Part shown: piece after piece, positions 38,130-47,364 of the stretch
Layout: the number at the start of each line of letters is the position of its first letter
Position numbering within the stretch: the first letter of the stretch is position 1
DNA from: Streptomyces dysideae
GTDB lineage: Bacteria; Actinomycetota; Actinomycetes; Streptomycetales; Streptomycetaceae
Length of the DNA stretch: 64,000 nucleotides
Assembly (NCBI RefSeq): GCF_001514305.1
Contig: NZ_KQ949080.1
Span: forward strand, 17,057-81,056
Direction: 5' to 3'
Notes under the pieces: generated by a model
Told to the model about the DNA's origin: nothing
Databases searched by the model: none
What the model saw: only the letters and a program-made list of their open reading frames with translations
Made by a program: the position numbers and the translations under genes

Positions 38130-40903
38130 GCCGAGTCCTGTTCCACGATGGTCACCACGCCGCTCGCCCCGTCCATCTCCACCATCGCGCCGTCAAGGAT
38201 CGCCGTGGTGGCGCCGGGGACGGCCACGATGGTCGGGATGCCGAATTTCCGGCCGGTGATGGCGGTGTGCGACAGCAGCGTGCCGCGCTCCACGATGATC
38301 CCTGACGCTCGCAGCATCAGAAACAGCCAGCCGGGGTCGGTTTCCCGGGCGACCAGAATCGGTGCCTCACCGTCATCACGGTATGCCCCGGGATCGAGGA
38401 CGACCCGTGCTACGCCCCGCACCCGGCCGCCGCTGGAGCCGAGGCCGCGCAGGGTCAGCCCGTCCCCGGAGGGCGGCGCGGCCGAGCGACGCTCGGCGGC
38501 GGGCTGCTGGGGGCGGGTGTCGCGCACCGGCCCGAGCGTGGTGAAGCGCAGGGGGAGTTCGGTTTCGTCGGCCGCGGCGACGGCCGACTCGTATTCGCGC
38601 CGGCGGGCCTCCGCGAGGCCGCGCAGGTCTTCGGCGGGCGCGGTCCCGTCGAAGTAGCCGAACAGCTCGGTCTGAGTCAGATGCACGACGTCGTCGGCCT
38701 CCCGCAGTGCCCCGCGTGCGGTGAGATCCGCTCCGAGGGTACGGAAAACCTCCTTGGCCAGCCCGAACAGCTCGCTGCGGCGGTAACGGGAGTTCTCCCG
38801 GTAGCGGATGTAGCGGCGCAGCCGGGCGAGCAGGGCGGACAGCGTCCGACGGCGTACCGGATGCCTGGCCAGCGCCGTGGCGAGCCGTTGTTCGGCGTCC
38901 GCCCTGATCCGCAGCTCGCGTCGGCGCAGCTCCTCGCTCTCCAGCCCGGCCTGTGCGTACTCGCCGACCAGCCGCAGCAGTTCCCAAGGCGTCTGCCGTG
39001 GTGAGGGCTGCTCCATCTTGAGTTCCTGGAGCCCGCGGTCGCCATAGCGGCGCAGGTGCTCGACGACGCGCTGTGGGAACGTGTCGCCGAACCGGCCCTG
39101 TTCGACCTCTTGCCATACCTCACGGAGCGGGCGGTCGTCGAGTGCCGACTGCAGTCCTGGCACGGTGCGCGCGTACTCCGCGAGTCGTACCACCGAAAGC
39201 ACCACGTCCACGCTGTGGTTGTCCTCGTCCCCGCACAGCAGATCGCTCAGCAGCGAGTCCTGGGCGGAACCCGGAACCCAGGCCTTCAGCAGCTTCTCGA
39301 CGATGCCCGCCGTGGTGCTGAGCGCCGAGTCGTTCATGAGGGTGACCCCCCAATGCTCCCCGACGTCGGCCCAGACTTCCTGGAAGTCGCGGATGCGCGC
39401 CAGCGGGTCGAGCGCCGCCCAGTCCCGGTCGCGACGGGATGCGATGACCCGTTCCCACCAGCTCTCGAAGCAGCGCATCGCCCTGTCGTGGACCGCGAAC
39501 CGGTAGGCGACGGCGGCGGCCGGGCCGGCCAGCTGCAGTGGCCCGACGGCTGCCTCGGGCCTCCCAGGGGGCTGGCTGAGGCCCATCATCTTCTCCCAGC
39601 CGCCGCGCACCAGCGGGAAGACGGCCAGCTGCTGGTGCAGGTGGTACCAGGCGTTCAGCTCGTAGTAGATACGCCCGTGGTGCAGCCCGATCATCCGGTC
39701 CAGGTACGGCTGGTTGCGGTGCAGGGTGTGCGCGGGTACGCCCATCCTGCGGTACAGGTCGTAGAAGATCGTGCGGTAGAAGTCCTGGGCGAAGGTGTAC
39801 GTCAGTGTGGTGGTGACACCGGGAAAGCTCTCGGTGACATTCGCGTTGCTCCACTGCCTGCGCAGACTCGCGTCGATGGTGACCGGGCGGGACTGCACCA
39901 GGTGCAGGGTGCCGTCGGCGGTGAAGGTGCCCTCGATGTCCTGCGGCGCGCCGAACAGCCGCTCGATCGTGCAGCCCGTACTGGCCAGGGCACGGATCTC
40001 CTCCTCGCTCAGTACCGGCCGCTCCCGCAGGTGTCGCGGTACGGGCAGCGGCACGGGGCCGTCCTGGGGCCGTTCGGGGTCCAGGCCGAGTTTTTCGGGT
40101 TTGGTGGCGATCCGGCTCTCCACGGCATCGGCGGCACCGGCCCGCAGGAAGTAGTGGTCCACTCCCACCCGTTCCTGGACGACGCCCTCGCCGATGCCGT
40201 AGGCCGCGGCGATCACGGTGTCGGCGGCGCCGGTGCGCGGATCGCAGGTGAACATGACGAAGGAGCGCTCGCCCAGCGCCATCCTCTGGACTCCCACGGC
40301 CACTTGGGCGCCGCCCGGGTCATGGCCCTGCGCGTGCCGGTACAGCAGCGACTCGGCGTTGAAACCGGATGCCCAGCAGTGCCGGACGCGGTCGACCAGT
40401 TCTGAGCGGCGCACGTACAGGAAGCTGTCGCTCATCCCGGCGAAGGCATCCCGCGAGGAATCCTCGCCGCCCGGCTCGTCCCCGGCCGTACCGCCGCCCT
40501 GGCCGGTCACCGAGGCGCGTACGGCCACCAGGGTGCCCGGGGAGAAGGCCGCGTCGTACGCGGCAAGGATCTCCTCCTCCAGACCCGGCGGCAGCGTCGC
40601 CCGCTCCAGCAGGTCCCGGATACGGGCCGAGGTGTCCTCGACCGCCGCCCGGTTGCCGAAGTCGGTGGCTGCTATCTCCTTGTCGATACGGTCCCGCAGC
40701 GGCCCGGCGACCGCGCGGAAGCAGTCCGTGGACAGGGCATAGAACGGCGGCACCCGCACTCCGGCCGCGGTGAGCCGGGCCAGTCGTGCCAACTTGTGGC
40801 CGGCCAGGTTCGCGGTCACCTGCGCGCCGGTGAGCACACGGGGGACGGGGCGGTCGTGACGGGGGCGGTTCTTCTTGCTCCGGATGTCCGGCATCTTCAT
40901 CAC
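38126..40903 (-). CDS. PEP-synthase/rifampin-phosphotransferase-like dikinase
   Basis: A 925-residue protein with the architecture of PEP synthase-type phosphotransferases. The N-terminal ATP-grasp domain covers about residues 20-340 (TLVAVRASVTGQ, FTCDPRTGAADTVIAAAYGIGEGVVQE, IEGTFTADGTLHLVQSRPV). A long central region follows, then a C-terminal swivelling phosphohistidine domain with His879 in GTLLSHTAITGRKFGIPTI. Such enzymes transfer the beta-phosphate of ATP to an acceptor (pyruvate or, in RPH, rifampin). The acceptor here is unknown. It overlaps the UbiA-like gene by ATGA. Confidence 0.88.
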   Translation of the reverse strand: MMKMPDIRSKKNRPRHDRPVPRVLTGAQVTANLAGHKLARLARLTAAGVRVPPFYALSTDCFRAVAGPLRDRIDKEIAATDFGNRAAVEDTSARIRDLLERATLPPGLEEEILAAYDAAFSPGTLVAVRASVTGQGGGTAGDEPGGEDSSRDAFAGMSDSFLYVRRSELVDRVRHCWASGFNAESLLYRHAQGHDPGGAQVAVGVQRMALGERSFVMFTCDPRTGAADTVIAAAYGIGEGVVQERVGVDHYFLRAGAADAVESRIATKPEKLGLDPERPQDGPVPLPVPRHLRERPVLSEEEIRALASTGCTIERLFGAPQDIEGTFTADGTLHLVQSRPVTIDASLRRQWSNANVTESFPGVTTTLTYTFAQDFYRTIFYDLYRRMGVPAHTLHRNQPYLDRMIGLHHGRIYYELNAWYHLHQQLAVFPLVRGGWEKMMGLSQPPGRPEAAVGPLQLAGPAAAVAYRFAVHDRAMRCFESWWERVIASRRDRDWAALDPLARIRDFQEVWADVGEHWGVTLMNDSALSTTAGIVEKLLKAWVPGSAQDSLLSDLLCGDEDNHSVDVVLSVVRLAEYARTVPGLQSALDDRPLREVWQEVEQGRFGDTFPQRVVEHLRRYGDRGLQELKMEQPSPRQTPWELLRLVGEYAQAGLESEELRRRELRIRADAEQRLATALARHPVRRRTLSALLARLRRYIRYRENSRYRRSELFGLAKEVFRTLGADLTARGALREADDVVHLTQTELFGYFDGTAPAEDLRGLAEARRREYESAVAAADETELPLRFTTLGPVRDTRPQQPAAERRSAAPPSGDGLTLRGLGSSGGRVRGVARVVLDPGAYRDDGEAPILVARETDPGWLFLMLRASGIIVERGTLLSHTAITGRKFGIPTIVAVPGATTAILDGAMVEMDGASGVVTIVEQDSA

Positions 40904-40906
40904 TCG

Positions 40907-41533
40907 TCACCACACCGCGGGGACCAGGCGCTTGCGACCGCGCGCGTAGTCCGGATAGCCGGTCAGCTCCATCAAGGTCCGCTCCTCGACGCGGATCCGG
41001 TGCACAATGGCCGGCACCAGCAGCCCGACCAGGGCGAACAGGGACACGGGATTGAGCAGCAGTGCGACGAACCCGATGTGGCCCACGACCATTCCCGAGT
41101 ACGCGGGGTGCCGCACCAGCCGGTACGGGCCGCTTCGCACGATCATGTGATCGGTCAGCGTGCGCACCTTGTGGGAGTAGAACCTCCCGAGTTGCCGTAT
41201 CGCTCCCAGTCGCAGGACGACGCCCGCTACGAACACCGCCAGCGCCACACCTTGGAACACGGCATCGCTGGGGGCCCACAGCGGCGGAACGAACACCGCG
41301 GAGGCCACCACCGCGCCACGTGCCAGCCCGTACAGCGGCATGCTCGCCGCGTCGTCTCCACCGGCGTCGCCCGGGTGGACGCGGAAGGTGATGCGCAACT
41401 CCAGCAGCGTCCACACGAGGTACAGTCCGAGGGCGACCCGGACGACGCCGGTCCCGGTGGCCAGGCCATGGCCGAGCGCGGCCAGCCCGGACAGGAACAG
41501 CAGCGGTGGGAACACGCTTTCCAGCCTCTTCAC
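40907..41533 (-). CDS. Isoprenylcysteine carboxyl methyltransferase (ICMT/PEMT)-family membrane protein
   Basis: A 208-residue integral membrane protein with about five hydrophobic segments. The C-terminal block SGPYRLVRHPAYSGMVVGHIG followed by RIRVEERTLMELTGYPDYARGRKRLVP is the diagnostic ICMT/PEMT/NnrU-type methyltransferase signature. These enzymes methylate lipid-soluble carboxylates or amines with SAM. The gene overlaps the AfsA-like gene (ATGA) and is followed 3 bases later by the dikinase gene, so it lies inside the coupled operon. Confidence 0.88.
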   Translation of the reverse strand: MKRLESVFPPLLFLSGLAALGHGLATGTGVVRVALGLYLVWTLLELRITFRVHPGDAGGDDAASMPLYGLARGAVVASAVFVPPLWAPSDAVFQGVALAVFVAGVVLRLGAIRQLGRFYSHKVRTLTDHMIVRSGPYRLVRHPAYSGMVVGHIGFVALLLNPVSLFALVGLLVPAIVHRIRVEERTLMELTGYPDYARGRKRLVPAVW

Positions 41534-42420
41534 CGGGCCGCTTCCCCGGACTGGCGGCGGCTGGCCCGCAGCCGCGCGTAGGCCTCCGCCGACATCGCGA
41601 CTCCGGTGACCTGCGCGGTGCCGATGTCCCCCGCGTCCCCGGCGCCGGACAGGGAGAAGGACATCGTTCCCGTGCCCCGGCGGCGTGCCTCGGGGAGGCT
41701 GCGGGTGCGCAGCAGGACGCGCTCCGCACGCCGCACCGGACGCTCCAGCGTGATCTCGATCCGGGTCACCACCAGCCGGTGGTCCACGGCCACGTCCCTG
41801 GCCTCGTGCCCGAGCAGCGTAACGAACTGCCGTACGCCCTCGATCAGTTCACCCAGTGGCCGCAGTCGGCCGCCGACGCGGCGCAGGTGGTGACGAGGGG
41901 GCGGGGTCAGCAACTCGGCGGTGTAGTCGTCTGTCCCGCGCCGGCACAGCGCGCCGATCAGTACGTTCTCCTGCCGGGCCCGGTGCACGAGTACCGCCGG
42001 TACGGGCGGCACGGCGCCCGGCAGGGGGGTGTCGTCGGCGGCCTCCTCGCCCCGGGCGGCGAAGGGCGCGACGGAGCCCGCCGCGATCAGTGTGTCGTTC
42101 TGCCGTAACTCGACCCGCCAGTGGCCCGGACGCTCGGCCTCCCACACCCGCATCGTCGGCTGGCTGTTCAGCTCGCAGAACCGATGGAATTCCAGGGCGA
42201 GTTGGCGGAAGCCGTGCGGCTGTCCGTGACCGGCCGCGGCGACCGCCTCCCCGGCCAGCGCCAGTGCGCTCTCCATCATCAGCATCGCCGGCACATGTTC
42301 CAGCGGGTGGTCGAAAAAGAACGGATCAGTCTCGTCGATGGCGAGTTCGGCCTCCCAGACCAGGCGCTTGCGAGGGAAGGCCACACTGCGACCTGTGCGT
42401 TCGGCAACCGACGTCGTCAC
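41530..42420 (-). CDS. AfsA-like A-factor biosynthesis hotdog protein
   Basis: A 296-residue homologue of AfsA, which condenses a beta-ketoacyl-ACP with dihydroxyacetone phosphate in gamma-butyrolactone signal synthesis. The first hotdog domain has FFFDHPLEHVPAMLMMESA, the AfsA signature. The second half, with a PLGELIEGVRQFVTLLGHEA segment, is more divergent. The GTG at 42420 follows GGGAG by about 8 bases and is preferred to the long upstream frame. The codon for residue 105 is TTA (42106-42108), implying bldA control of this first gene of the five-gene operon. Confidence 0.85.
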   Translation of the reverse strand: MTTSVAERTGRSVAFPRKRLVWEAELAIDETDPFFFDHPLEHVPAMLMMESALALAGEAVAAAGHGQPHGFRQLALEFHRFCELNSQPTMRVWEAERPGHWRVELRQNDTLIAAGSVAPFAARGEEAADDTPLPGAVPPVPAVLVHRARQENVLIGALCRRGTDDYTAELLTPPPRHHLRRVGGRLRPLGELIEGVRQFVTLLGHEARDVAVDHRLVVTRIEITLERPVRRAERVLLRTRSLPEARRRGTGTMSFSLSGAGDAGDIGTAQVTGVAMSAEAYARLRASRRQSGEAAR

Positions 42421-42569
42421 TGGCTTTCTCCCTACTGTTCGTGGAACCCTTGATGCCCGGTCCGATACTGGTCGGCGATGGTGCGGGCGGAGCGGTTCGG
42501 GGCTTGCCGAAGGCAGGAGGGCTTGGCCATGCCCGTGCGTGGTGGCGTCACCGCACCGGGGTGTGCGGC

Positions 42570-43664
42570 TCAGCACCCGTCCTCGTCCGCCTGCTTGACC
42601 ACTCCCATGCCGACGAGGGCGTCGAGCATGCGCCGGGCGAAGACCCGGTGGCCCTCGGAGTTGAAATGAATCCGGTCCATGCCCTCCGGCTCCAGCATCA
42701 GCCTCTCGTCGCCCGGGCCCCACAGGCTCAACCCGTCGAGGTAGTGCACCAGCGGGTCACCGTGGTCGCGCACCCGGGCCACGGCTTCCTCCGTCTCCGC
42801 CCGGTATTCCTTGAGCGTCATGCCGACCGGGCCCGGATCGTCCTCCCGCTCGGGCAGGTACACCGTGGACATCACCACGATGGGCGTATCGGGGTTGCTC
42901 TCTCGCACCGTGCGGACGAACCCGATCACCGAGGACTGGTAGGTCTGCTCGTTGAGGCTGCCGAAATAGTACGGATTGATCCCCAGGCATGCCGTGAAGA
43001 GTTCCGGCAGCAGGTCGCGGGCAAGGCTCGCGAAGATGGGCTGCGCGTGACACCCGGCGCCCATGGCCATCGAAGTGAGGTCCAGGTGCGCGGTACGGGC
43101 CAGCACCGAGGTCCATGTCTCGGACGGCCCCGCGGCGCCGCGGCCCTGCGAGATGGAACTCCCGTAGTGCACCCAGCGTGTACCCGGGACCGGTACTTGT
43201 TCGATCCGGGCCGACTTGTCCATGTCGAAGCCGCGGAGCACGAACTGGTTGAAGTGAGGCAGCCACAACTCGATGGTGGACATCTGCCCCGACAGGCCAG
43301 ACACCGTGAGCTCGGCCTCGGGGTCCTCCGTGTCCAGAAGGACGCGTTGGCGCAGTTCACCGTCCACGACGACATCGAGCCGCGCCGTCTCCTGAGGCCC
43401 GATGACCTCGGGAGGCGGCGTCGCTCGGTACCTGCACGTCACGTGGCGGCTGTCCGTGCTGAAGGCGACCCGAACCCCGGACGGCATGGCCGCTCTGCCG
43501 AGCCCTCCCTTGGGGAAGAAGAGGCGGCTGTCCTCGTGCGGCACTCGCCACGGAGCGATGCCGTCGTCGGTGTGCTGTAGCGAGACGGCACCGTGGTAGG
43601 AGAGCCGGCTGTCGTCAGGGGCGATTCGCGTCATCGTGCCTGTGTTCCCTTCACGCATGCTCAT
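42570..43664 (-). CDS. SGNH/GDSL-family hydrolase with N-terminal beta domain
   Basis: A 364-residue cytoplasmic hydrolase (no signal peptide). An N-terminal jelly-roll-like part of about 160 residues precedes the SGNH fold: block I HYGSSISQG (nucleophile Ser about residue 170) and the final Asp-x-x-His in MDRIHFNSEGH. Such enzymes deacylate esters of sugars or lipids. ATG 43664 follows GAGGG; ATG 43634 is an alternative. It sits between the AfsA operon and a decayed nucleotide-sugar dehydrogenase. Confidence 0.86.
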   Translation of the reverse strand: MSMREGNTGTMTRIAPDDSRLSYHGAVSLQHTDDGIAPWRVPHEDSRLFFPKGGLGRAAMPSGVRVAFSTDSRHVTCRYRATPPPEVIGPQETARLDVVVDGELRQRVLLDTEDPEAELTVSGLSGQMSTIELWLPHFNQFVLRGFDMDKSARIEQVPVPGTRWVHYGSSISQGRGAAGPSETWTSVLARTAHLDLTSMAMGAGCHAQPIFASLARDLLPELFTACLGINPYYFGSLNEQTYQSSVIGFVRTVRESNPDTPIVVMSTVYLPEREDDPGPVGMTLKEYRAETEEAVARVRDHGDPLVHYLDGLSLWGPGDERLMLEPEGMDRIHFNSEGHRVFARRMLDALVGMGVVKQADEDGC

Positions 43665-43720
43665 GGGGCACCCTCGTCAGGTTGTCGTCGTTGTGCTTCA
43701 GGCTTTGGCATGCGCCGCGC

Positions 43721-44413
43721 TCACAGTTTCTCCGCCCGTGCGGCCACCGCCGTCCCGCGCGGTTCGAGCCTGCCGCGGGTGTCGAGCAGGAGCCGCGAGC
43801 GCTCCGCGATCGCGTTCACGTCGTAGTCGCTGTGCGCCTGCGTCAATATGGTCAGCACCACCAGCGACGCGCGGAGGTCGGCGACATCCTCCTTGTAGGT
43901 GACGCCCAGCAGGAGCACGTCGGCGCCGTTGATCTCCGCTGCGATTTCCATCAGGCGGAACGGATAACCCAGCGTACGGAGCTTGTGCGAAGGGTGATTC
44001 GGATCGCGTCCCACAGATCCACACCGAGTTCATGGGGGAAGGCCGCCGTCTCGTTGACGAGGGCGATGCTGACGTAGCGGTAGGTGTTCCCGGCCGTGCG
44101 GCCGGAGTCGTCCGCGTCGGACAGCGGGGTCGGCGTGCAGATCACCACCGTCTTCGCAGTCGGCAGTTCGGATTCGTCGGACACGGCGCGGAACCCGTTC
44201 GCGCGCATGTCGCGCATGTCGTCCGTCGGATATGTCCCCCAGGTGGGAGCGTCCTTCGGTGAGCGAGTCCGCCACCGCGTGGTTCCGGTCGTATCCGATC
44301 ACGTCGAGTCCCGCGCGTACCGCCTCACGGGCGAGCTGCAGCCCCACGTAACCGAGTCCGATCACCACGACATCGGCCTGTTCCGTGCTGTTCCGCTTCG
44401 TTACTTCTCGCAT
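43721..44413 (-). pseudogene. Nucleotide-sugar (UDP-glucose/UDP-ManNAc type) dehydrogenase remnant
   Basis: Pieces of one gene appear in order in different frames: the NAD-binding N-terminus ADVVVIGLGYVGLQLAREAV, then KTVVICTPTPLSD and ALVNETAAFPHELGVDLWDAI, then DPNHPSHKLRTLGYPFRLMEIAAEIN joined to GADVLLLGVTYKEDVADLRAS. Two frameshifts and several internal deletions remove about half of a normal 430-residue enzyme, including the segment expected to carry the catalytic Cys. The gene is dead. Confidence 0.85.
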
Positions 44414-44547
44414 GGATCAGAACACCTCCTTCAAGCTGCCCTGTACGGCGGTTGAGCGTCTGTGGTGCGGCCTCCCTGTCCGGGCGGCACCGGTTGGTCC
44501 TCGTGATGACGCCGGTTCACCAGTGCCGCCAGGACAGGGAGTCTCAA

Positions 44548-44943
44548 CTAGTTGTCGTCCGGCACCGGTTCCGGCTGCAGGAACTCCAGCCGGTTGCCGA
44601 ACGGGTCGTCCGCGTAGATGCGGCGGTGGCCCGGAAAGTCACCGTCCCAGCGCGGTGTGGTGCCGTGCGCGGCCAGGTGCGCCGCGAGGCTGTCGAGGTC
44701 GTCGACAAGAAACGCGGGGTGTGCCTTCTTGGCCGGCCGGAAGTCCTGCTCGACGCCCAGGTGCAACTCGACGCCGTGCGCACGGAACCAGGCACCGCCG
44801 CGCTTGGCAAGGACGGGCGGCTTCTCGATCTCCGTCATGCCGAGAACGCCGGAGTAGAAGGCGCGGGCGACGTCCTCCTCGTCGGCGGGCATGCTCACCT
44901 GGACGTGATGCAGGCGCTCGAAGCGGTGCGAAGCACCGGTCAT
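44548..44943 (-). CDS. VOC-family (glyoxalase/dioxygenase fold) protein
   Basis: A 131-residue single-module VOC protein. RLHHVQVSMPADEEDVARAFYSGVLGM starts the fold, HLGVEQDFRPAKKAHPAF gives the His metal ligand region, and IYADDPFGNRLEFLQP is the C-terminal signature with the Glu ligand. Possible roles include isomerase, dioxygenase or resistance binding protein. It is 38 bases after the sulfotransferase gene on the same strand, probably the last gene of that operon. Confidence 0.88.
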   Translation of the reverse strand: MTGASHRFERLHHVQVSMPADEEDVARAFYSGVLGMTEIEKPPVLAKRGGAWFRAHGVELHLGVEQDFRPAKKAHPAFLVDDLDSLAAHLAAHGTTPRWDGDFPGHRRIYADDPFGNRLEFLQPEPVPDDN

Positions 44944-44981
44944 GGTGATCTCCTCATGGAACGAGTAGGTGGAACTCAGGG

Positions 44982-45779
44982 TCAGTCCCGGCGGTGATCG
45001 CCGAGGACTCCTCTGTGTACCAGCTCGGCCCGGACGGACAGCGCCTCCGGACAGAGCTCGGGACGGGGCCGGTCGGCCGCCTGCCGTCGAAATCCGGCGA
45101 GGTGAGGCGCCAGGTCCACGCAGACGAACTCGGACAGGGCGTCATGGCTGCCCTCGCACAGGGAGCCGTAGTCCAACTCGATCCGTCTACGGGCGGGTAC
45201 GGATGCCCGGAAGGCAAGCCAACGTGACGTCCAGTGGGCCCACTTCGCCGATGCGGCCGAGGCACTGTCCGGGTTCCACGGTTTGTCCCGCTGCCAGCGG
45301 AGCATCGAGGCGATGGCCTCCTCCGGCTCGCGCACCAGGAACACCCAGCGCGCGTTGGGAAACGTCGCATGGAGCCAGGGCAGTTCGAGCAGGTACTCGT
45401 TGTACTTGTCGCCCCACGGTCCCGGGCCGTACGCCTCGGCGCAGACCCTGCGGATCTCGTCGCTCGTGGCGGGCTCCGCGCTGCCGTGGGCGGCCCGGCG
45501 GGTGCTGCCCAGCAGGGCCGTACGGGCCCGCGCCAGCCACTCCTCGGATCCGTCTCCGTGCGGCGGGATTCGGGTGAGCGCGTGCGTGACCTCGTCCGCG
45601 CGCAGGTGCAGGGCCTCGGCGTCCGGGTCGGTCCACCAGCGGCGCAGCAGATAGGGGAGCTTTCCGTTGACGGTGAAGCAGCCTCCCGCCGCGGCGAACG
45701 CGCTGGAGAGTGCTCCGGCGAGCGCCGTGGTACCCGACCGCTGTGGACCCACGAGCAGCAGAGGATCCGTCGGTGTCAT
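44982..45779 (-). CDS. Sulfotransferase-family protein
   Basis: A 265-residue protein with the 5'-phosphosulfate-binding loop GPQRSGTT at residues 11-18 and a later 3'-phosphate block (NARWVFLVREPEEAIASML), the PAPS-dependent sulfotransferase pattern. It would transfer sulfate to a sugar, lipid or small molecule. ATG 45779 overlaps the stop of the upstream TIM-barrel gene (ATGA); the longer upstream frame is ignored. Its partners are two sugar-isomerase-like proteins and a Gfo/Idh/MocA oxidoreductase. Confidence 0.84.
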   Translation of the reverse strand: MTPTDPLLLVGPQRSGTTALAGALSSAFAAAGGCFTVNGKLPYLLRRWWTDPDAEALHLRADEVTHALTRIPPHGDGSEEWLARARTALLGSTRRAAHGSAEPATSDEIRRVCAEAYGPGPWGDKYNEYLLELPWLHATFPNARWVFLVREPEEAIASMLRWQRDKPWNPDSASAASAKWAHWTSRWLAFRASVPARRRIELDYGSLCEGSHDALSEFVCVDLAPHLAGFRRQAADRPRPELCPEALSVRAELVHRGVLGDHRRD

Positions 45780-46627
45780 TCCGCGTCCTTCACCCAGGCC
45801 GCGAGCGTGGCCATGCATGCCTCACTGGCCTCGCGCCCGCCCGCGGAGAACCCATCTCCCCACGGCTCGTCCCGCTCGTTCGCGGTGAGCACACGCGTAC
45901 GGCGCCAGTGCGTCTCCAGGGACAGACAACCGTCGTATCCGCGGGCGCGGAGGGCGGACAGGATGGCCGGCCAGGGGAGACTGCCGTGGCCCAGCTCGAC
46001 GTATTCGCTGGTACCCACCGGGTCCTTGACGTGGATGTGGGCGAGCGCCTCCGGCTGTATGTCCTCGAGGCCGCAGAGGCCGGAGCCGTCGCCAAAACCG
46101 CTGAAGACCGTGTTGCCGGGATCCCAGATCATCCCGGTGCTGGGACGCCCGAGGGCGTCCAGGAGCTGCTGGGTGAGGGTGGCGCTCGGGGTGTTGGTAC
46201 GGGTACCGGTCTCGAAGCCCACGGTGACGCCGTCCGTGGGCACCCGGTCCAGCACAGTGCCGATCGCCTCGGCGGCCCTGGCGACGTCCGGGGCTCCGGA
46301 ACGGAAGAAGGAGAAGACACGCAGCAGATCGGTGCCGAGGGCCGCGCACTGCTCCAGCGATCGGTTCAGCAGCGCCTCGGAGGCGGCCAACTGCACATGG
46401 CCCGATGGGAGTTCGGTCTTGAAGACCGGACTGGCGAACCCGGCGACGGAGATGCCCGACGCGGCTGCACGGGCGGCGATCTCCTTGCACTGGTGGAGGG
46501 TGAGCTCGTGGGGCGGGATGTTCCAGACGGACCGGACCTCGATCGCGGTGAAACCGTGACGGGTACAGACGGCCAGGACCTCGTCGAGATCCTGGCTGAT
46601 CTCGTCGGTCAGGATACAGAGACGCAT
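45776..46627 (-). CDS. Sugar phosphate isomerase/epimerase family TIM-barrel protein
   Basis: A 283-residue AP-endonuclease-2-type barrel (IolE/IolI-like). MRLCILTDEISQDLDEVLAVCTRHGF is the N-terminal strand-helix. Metal-ligand positions are seen in VGFETGTRTNTP (Glu), IWDPGNT (Asp), HIHVKDP (His-x-His) and CLSLETHW (Glu). All four ligand segments are present, so it is likely an active isomerase or epimerase. The ATG at 46627 has GGAGG upstream and lies 19 bp inside the preceding gene. Confidence 0.88.
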   Translation of the reverse strand: MRLCILTDEISQDLDEVLAVCTRHGFTAIEVRSVWNIPPHELTLHQCKEIAARAAASGISVAGFASPVFKTELPSGHVQLAASEALLNRSLEQCAALGTDLLRVFSFFRSGAPDVARAAEAIGTVLDRVPTDGVTVGFETGTRTNTPSATLTQQLLDALGRPSTGMIWDPGNTVFSGFGDGSGLCGLEDIQPEALAHIHVKDPVGTSEYVELGHGSLPWPAILSALRARGYDGCLSLETHWRRTRVLTANERDEPWGDGFSAGGREASEACMATLAAWVKDAE

Positions 46628-47364
46628 GACGCAACCTCCGGGGGTACGGGCAACGGGTGGTGGTGTGACGTCAGTGCTCGCCGCAGGATACGGATGTCCT
46701 GGGCGGCGGTGCCGGACCTCGTCTCGACGGTGACGGGGAGTGCGGCGCCGTCGATCAGCGTGAGCGTCCACGCGGTCAGCGACGGCGTGCTGTTGAGCCC
46801 TACATGTCGGTAGGTGCCGTCGCGCCTCGTGAGCCCCTTGACCTGAACGGCGACCGCGTGCCGCAGCAGAAACGCCCGCGCCGCGGCGATCGAGGCACGC
46901 AGGCGCACCAGGCCCAGGGTGTCCACCACCGCTCCGATCCCGTGCTGGGCGAGGACCTCGTCGAGCAGCGCGAGGGTGGGTGTGGCGGCGTGCGGCTCGA
47001 CGACGAGCCTCAGGTCCGGTCCCCAGGTGTCGCGCAGCCGGTCGACATCGGCGCCGAAGCGGCGTACGGCCGCCACGTCGGCCAGGGGGGCGACGAAGAG
47101 CCGCAGCGGGATGCGGCGCTTGAGGACGACGCGCATGACACCGGGCGTCAGATCGGCCGGTACTCCGGAGCCGAGTGTGGCGCTGACACCGACGAAGGCG
47201 ACCGGCATCCGCTCGGCGATCAGGTCGAGCTGTGGATCCCAGCCCTCGCCCCGGCCCGCCCACAGGTCGAGGCACTGGGCACCGATCCTCGTCGCGATAT
47301 GCAACAGTTCCGGCGCGGACGCGTGGGGCAGGCTGGAGGAGGAAACACCCACCAACGGGGTCAT
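46609..47364 (-). CDS. TIM-barrel protein related to sugar isomerases, metal site degenerate
   Basis: A 251-residue protein with the same overall barrel order as its neighbour ([73 protein letters not shown]). The His-x-His of active members is replaced in VQVKGL, so the metal site looks incomplete. It may be a partner subunit or have another activity. Its start overlaps the Gfo/Idh stop (ATGA) and its end overlaps the next gene. Confidence 0.72.
   Translation of the reverse strand: MTPLVGVSSSSLPHASAPELLHIATRIGAQCLDLWAGRGEGWDPQLDLIAERMPVAFVGVSATLGSGVPADLTPGVMRVVLKRRIPLRLFVAPLADVAAVRRFGADVDRLRDTWGPDLRLVVEPHAATPTLALLDEVLAQHGIGAVVDTLGLVRLRASIAAARAFLLRHAVAVQVKGLTRRDGTYRHVGLNSTPSLTAWTLTLIDGAALPVTVETRSGTAAQDIRILRRALTSHHHPLPVPPEVASCVSVS

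Noticed and set aside
38126..40903. Reading the dikinase as primary-metabolism PEP synthase (ppsA)
   Set aside because: The central region and the operon context (AfsA, UbiA, ICMT) do not fit; it is closer in layout to rifampin-phosphotransferase-like enzymes, and the acceptor is left open.
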